A stretch of 8,504 bases of DNA. Source: Taibaiella sp. (GTDB lineage: Bacteria > Bacteroidota > Bacteroidia > Chitinophagales > Chitinophagaceae). Below are positions 6,500 through 8,504 of this stretch, in pieces (position 1 is the first letter of the stretch; each line of letters begins with the position of its first letter). A program made the translations under genes and the position numbers. Location of the stretch: contig JACFNS010000082.1 in the NCBI GenBank assembly GCA_019454705.1, positions 1-8,504 of the forward strand, written 5' to 3'. A model generated the notes under the pieces. It saw only the letters and a list, made by a program, of their open reading frames with translations, was not told the origin of the DNA and did no database searches.

Positions 6500-7891
6500 C
6501 TATTGTTTAACGAGCTTAACTGTCTGCCCGTTTTCAAACCTAACAAAATACATACCTGCCGGCTGTGCTGACAAGTCAATACTGTTACCAATATACCCGT
6601 TCAACAATGTCCTGCCATTCATGTCAGATACCTGCATACGTGTATGTGTTAAAGCGGATGGATATTCAATCACCACTTTACCAGCTGTTACAGTCGGATA
6701 AACCTTCGCACTAGCAGTAGCTATAGCCTGTTGTACATAAGCAGGTTCCGGAATAATAGTGAGGCTGTCGTTGGTAAAAGGGTCAGACCATTTGGGGTCT
6801 GTATATACATTGTTACCGGTCAATGTCCTGAGGAATGCCACCAGGTTAGCCTTCTCCTGTGTACTCAACCTCAGGCGCTGTAAATTACCACCCGGCCTCA
6901 GGCGCGGGTCCAGGTTGGGATTGTTTTGCGGTATAGAATCATAATGATTAATCACATCCAACAAGGTATTGATGCCGTTCTGCCCTGCATTGTGCATAAA
7001 CCCGCCATAAGCGTTGCCATTTACATCTACCAAATCCCTCAGCGACGGGGCACGTGTATTATTTATGTCATTCGGCAAAGTAAAGGAACCTGTTACACCA
7101 TTATTGCGCGAGGTGGGGGCAATATCAAACTCCGGCCCTGCATGGCAACGTTGACACCCTGCACCTCCACCTACTCTTATACCATTGGCATCAAATACTG
7201 GTGCCTGCATAAACAATCCTTTCCCCTGGTTTTCCTGTTGGCTAAAATTCGGGAAAGGCCCGTTGGGGTTACCCGCTTGTACAATACCCGCATCGTATTT
7301 TGAATCAAACGACTGTATGCTCCGTACAAATTGCGCCAGCGCCAGTTGTATCCTGTTTTCCGTTATCTGCGCATCACCGTACACCCATGTGAACAGTTCT
7401 GGGTAGTACCATATACCGTTCATTTTCGCGATCAGGTCGGTTATATTGGGGTCGCCATTCTGGCCGCTATACCCCATTTCGGCATGGTCTTGTATAGGCT
7501 GTGTAGTCTGCTGCTCCAGTGTGGCCGCCCTTTCGTCCCAAAAGAAACGCACCTCGTTAGCGAAGCGTGCATTCACCAACCTCATAGAATGTCTGCCGGT
7601 GGTACCGTTTACCCCCTCGCTGGCGCTGGCTGTATCCCCAAAGGCAAATTGCTGTTTGTGACAGCTGGCACAGGACTTACTATTGTTCACCGATAGTTTT
7701 TTATCGTAAAACAGTACCCTGCCCAGGGTTGCCCCCTTGTCGGTTATTTCATTATTCAGCGGAGTATTGTCTTTGGTTATATAGTTAGGGATAGCCTGGT
7801 TCGCATAATTATCAGGCTTGCCCAAATCAAGAGTACCTGATATAGCGATAAACGCGGCTATGGGCAATGCTGCTAAAAAGAGTCGCTTCAT
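6500..7891 (-). CDS. Di-haem cytochrome c peroxidase / MauG-type protein with T9SS sorting domain
   Basis: From the ATG at 7891 the product has 463 residues, starting with signal peptide MKRLFLAALPIAAFIAISG. A start at 7927 would add 12 residues before it and is less likely. Haem motif 1 is CASCH (74-78), preceded by LFYDKKLS and followed by FGD and GRHSMRLVN. FWDERA (117-122) and the conserved acidic EM in DHAEMG (138-139) follow. Haem motif 2 is CQRCH (246-250), with APSLRDL (281-287), FMHNAGQ (298-304) and DVINHY (312-317) near the end of the enzyme part. These are hallmarks of the bacterial di-haem cytochrome c peroxidase/MauG family, which in the periplasm reduces hydrogen peroxide or modifies substrates. 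Residues 396-463 form a T9SS C-terminal domain (KVYPTV, VSDMNGRT, QPAGMYFVRF, ending KLVKQ), implying export through the outer membrane. The usual soluble periplasmic enzyme lacks this. The gene is convergent with the second propeller gene and divergent from the lipoprotein gene. No clear promoter was seen. Confidence 0.9.
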   Translation of the reverse strand: MKRLFLAALPIAAFIAISGTLDLGKPDNYANQAIPNYITKDNTPLNNEITDKGATLGRVLFYDKKLSVNNSKSCASCHKQQFAFGDTASASEGVNGTTGRHSMRLVNARFANEVRFFWDERAATLEQQTTQPIQDHAEMGYSGQNGDPNITDLIAKMNGIWYYPELFTWVYGDAQITENRIQLALAQFVRSIQSFDSKYDAGIVQAGNPNGPFPNFSQQENQGKGLFMQAPVFDANGIRVGGGAGCQRCHAGPEFDIAPTSRNNGVTGSFTLPNDINNTRAPSLRDLVDVNGNAYGGFMHNAGQNGINTLLDVINHYDSIPQNNPNLDPRLRPGGNLQRLRLSTQEKANLVAFLRTLTGNNVYTDPKWSDPFTNDSLTIIPEPAYVQQAIATASAKVYPTVTAGKVVIEYPSALTHTRMQVSDMNGRTLLNGYIGNSIDLSAQPAGMYFVRFENGQTVKLVKQ

Positions 7892-8089
7892 AAAGAGAGT
7901 GTGTTTGTGTGCCGGGGCTATCCCCATTCTACTAAGGACTGAATATATATGATAAAGTTTAACGCAGATTAAAAATTATTTCAACTGAGCTTTCCGGTAT
8001 TTTTATATTGATTTTAATCTATATAGTAAAAACCCCGTATTACATTTATACAGAGTGGTTATACCATTTTTTCTAAGAGTTGATTAATG

Positions 8090-8121
8090 CACAACGGCCT
8101 GGTAAGGGCCGTTGTGTTTTT
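8090..8121 (+). terminator. Orphan plus-strand intrinsic terminator in divergent intergenic region
   Basis: CACAACGGCC (8090-8099) pairs perfectly with GGCCGTTGTG (8107-8116) around a 7-base loop and is followed by TTTTT on the plus strand. No plus-strand gene precedes it; the nearest gene to the left (peroxidase) runs the other way. It lies about 50 bases before the lipoprotein start. It may end a small RNA, act as a leader attenuator, or be a remnant. The rest of the 7892-8170 intergenic region is AT-rich with no other feature I can support. Confidence 0.75.
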
Positions 8122-8170
8122 ATCCGACTTAGCTAAAATTTTTTCTATATTTACATAACAATCATGTGCC

Positions 8171-8504
8171 TTGAACCATCGCTACATCTTGTCATTTTGC
8201 CTGTTAGCTATTGCCTGCAATAAGCCTGAAATGGCGTCTTATTCCTGCAAAGTGCCTGCAATAGTGCTGCAACAAGAGGGTTTTTCTGCCTCGGAATGGG
8301 ACACAATTATCACTACGGTTTATGAACCGGACTTCCAATACCTAATAGCGTCTGACACCTTTATAACTACAGATATCACCAATGAACTGCTGGTTACCCC
8401 TGATATACATAGCCCCAAAGACTTCAGCGTATTTCTTCCTTCCGTCAACCGTGTGTTCCTGATTTATGATATAGGGTTCTTTACACATTTTCAGCAGGCA
8501 CCGG
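8171..8504 (+). CDS. Putative lipoprotein, N-terminal 111 residues, probable TTG start (runs off right edge)
   Basis: Reading from TTG at 8171 gives an open frame to the window end. It begins MNHRYILSFCLLAIAC (TTG read as Met), and residues 12-16, LAIAC, fit a lipobox with Cys16 as the lipid-attachment residue. The mature part starts NKPEMASYS and continues as a mixed soluble sequence (FSASEWDTIITTVYEPDF, later FLPSVNRVFLIYDIGFF). An in-frame stop at 8156-8158 rules out a start further left, and there is no in-frame ATG until codon 22, which would lose the signal peptide. The ATG at 8164 is in another frame and stops after 19 codons. So TTG is the best start, though a frameshift or sequencing error near the start is possible. 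The protein family is not recognised. The orphan terminator upstream may regulate it. Confidence 0.65.
   Translation, partial: MNHRYILSFCLLAIACNKPEMASYSCKVPAIVLQQEGFSASEWDTIITTVYEPDFQYLIASDTFITTDITNELLVTPDIHSPKDFSVFLPSVNRVFLIYDIGFFTHFQQAP

Noticed and set aside
7331..7696. 121-codon plus-strand frame opposite the peroxidase gene
   Set aside because: Antisense to the haem-binding region of a clear enzyme gene.
7914..7925. Small GGGG/CCCC hairpin in the peroxidase leader
   Set aside because: Only four base pairs with a four-base loop; not enough to claim a regulatory element.
7892..7927. Upstream ATG extending the peroxidase by 12 residues
   Set aside because: The extension places a polar, histidine-containing stretch before an otherwise complete signal peptide.
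8141..8160. TATATTTA resembling a -7 element before the lipoprotein gene
   Set aside because: The last base mismatches TAnnTTTG and there is no TTTG at proper spacing.

Overview
The window looks like a piece of a Bacteroidota chromosome, most likely of the Chitinophaga type. Three secreted proteins end in type IX secretion (T9SS) sorting domains. Start codons lack clear Shine-Dalgarno sequences, and one promoter fits the Bacteroidota TTTG / TAnnTTTG pattern. No rRNA, tRNA, CRISPR array, transposase or integrase was seen.

Left part (1-3120), minus strand: five closely packed genes that look like the start of a phage-type head module. In transcription order they are a 61-aa basic protein, an 83-aa protein, a 274-aa coiled-coil protein (probable scaffold), a 443-aa probable major capsid protein, and a gene that runs off the left edge. 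A Bacteroidota-type promoter lies just ahead of the first gene, inside a small array of repeated AATAG/CTATT half-sites that could be an operator. No terminase or portal gene precedes the capsid genes. The 122-base gap between scaffold and capsid genes is open in the scaffold frame for 41 codons beyond the scaffold stop, and that frame ends in an ATGA overlap with the capsid start. A hairpin follows the capsid gene.

Middle part (3121-6486), plus strand: two tandem paralogous genes for secreted beta-propeller proteins. Each has a signal peptide, eight ELW-type repeats of about 48 residues, and a C-terminal T9SS sorting domain. Their propellers have diverged strongly, but the sorting domains and the terminators behind them are nearly the same, so the DNA similarity has a sharp right end.

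Right part (6487-8504): a convergent minus-strand gene for a di-haem cytochrome c peroxidase/MauG-type protein, which also carries a T9SS sorting domain. A divergent intergenic region follows, holding a strong plus-strand terminator with no plus-strand gene in front of it. Last is the start of a plus-strand lipoprotein gene, probably read from TTG and cut by the window edge.

The right two thirds encode cell-surface or secreted products. The left third is a virion-like or domesticated phage module whose right border falls within about 200 bases of the first secreted-protein gene. The best candidates for something new are the open frame after the scaffold stop, the phage-head operon starting without packaging genes, the surface-targeted peroxidase, and the orphan terminator before the lipoprotein gene.
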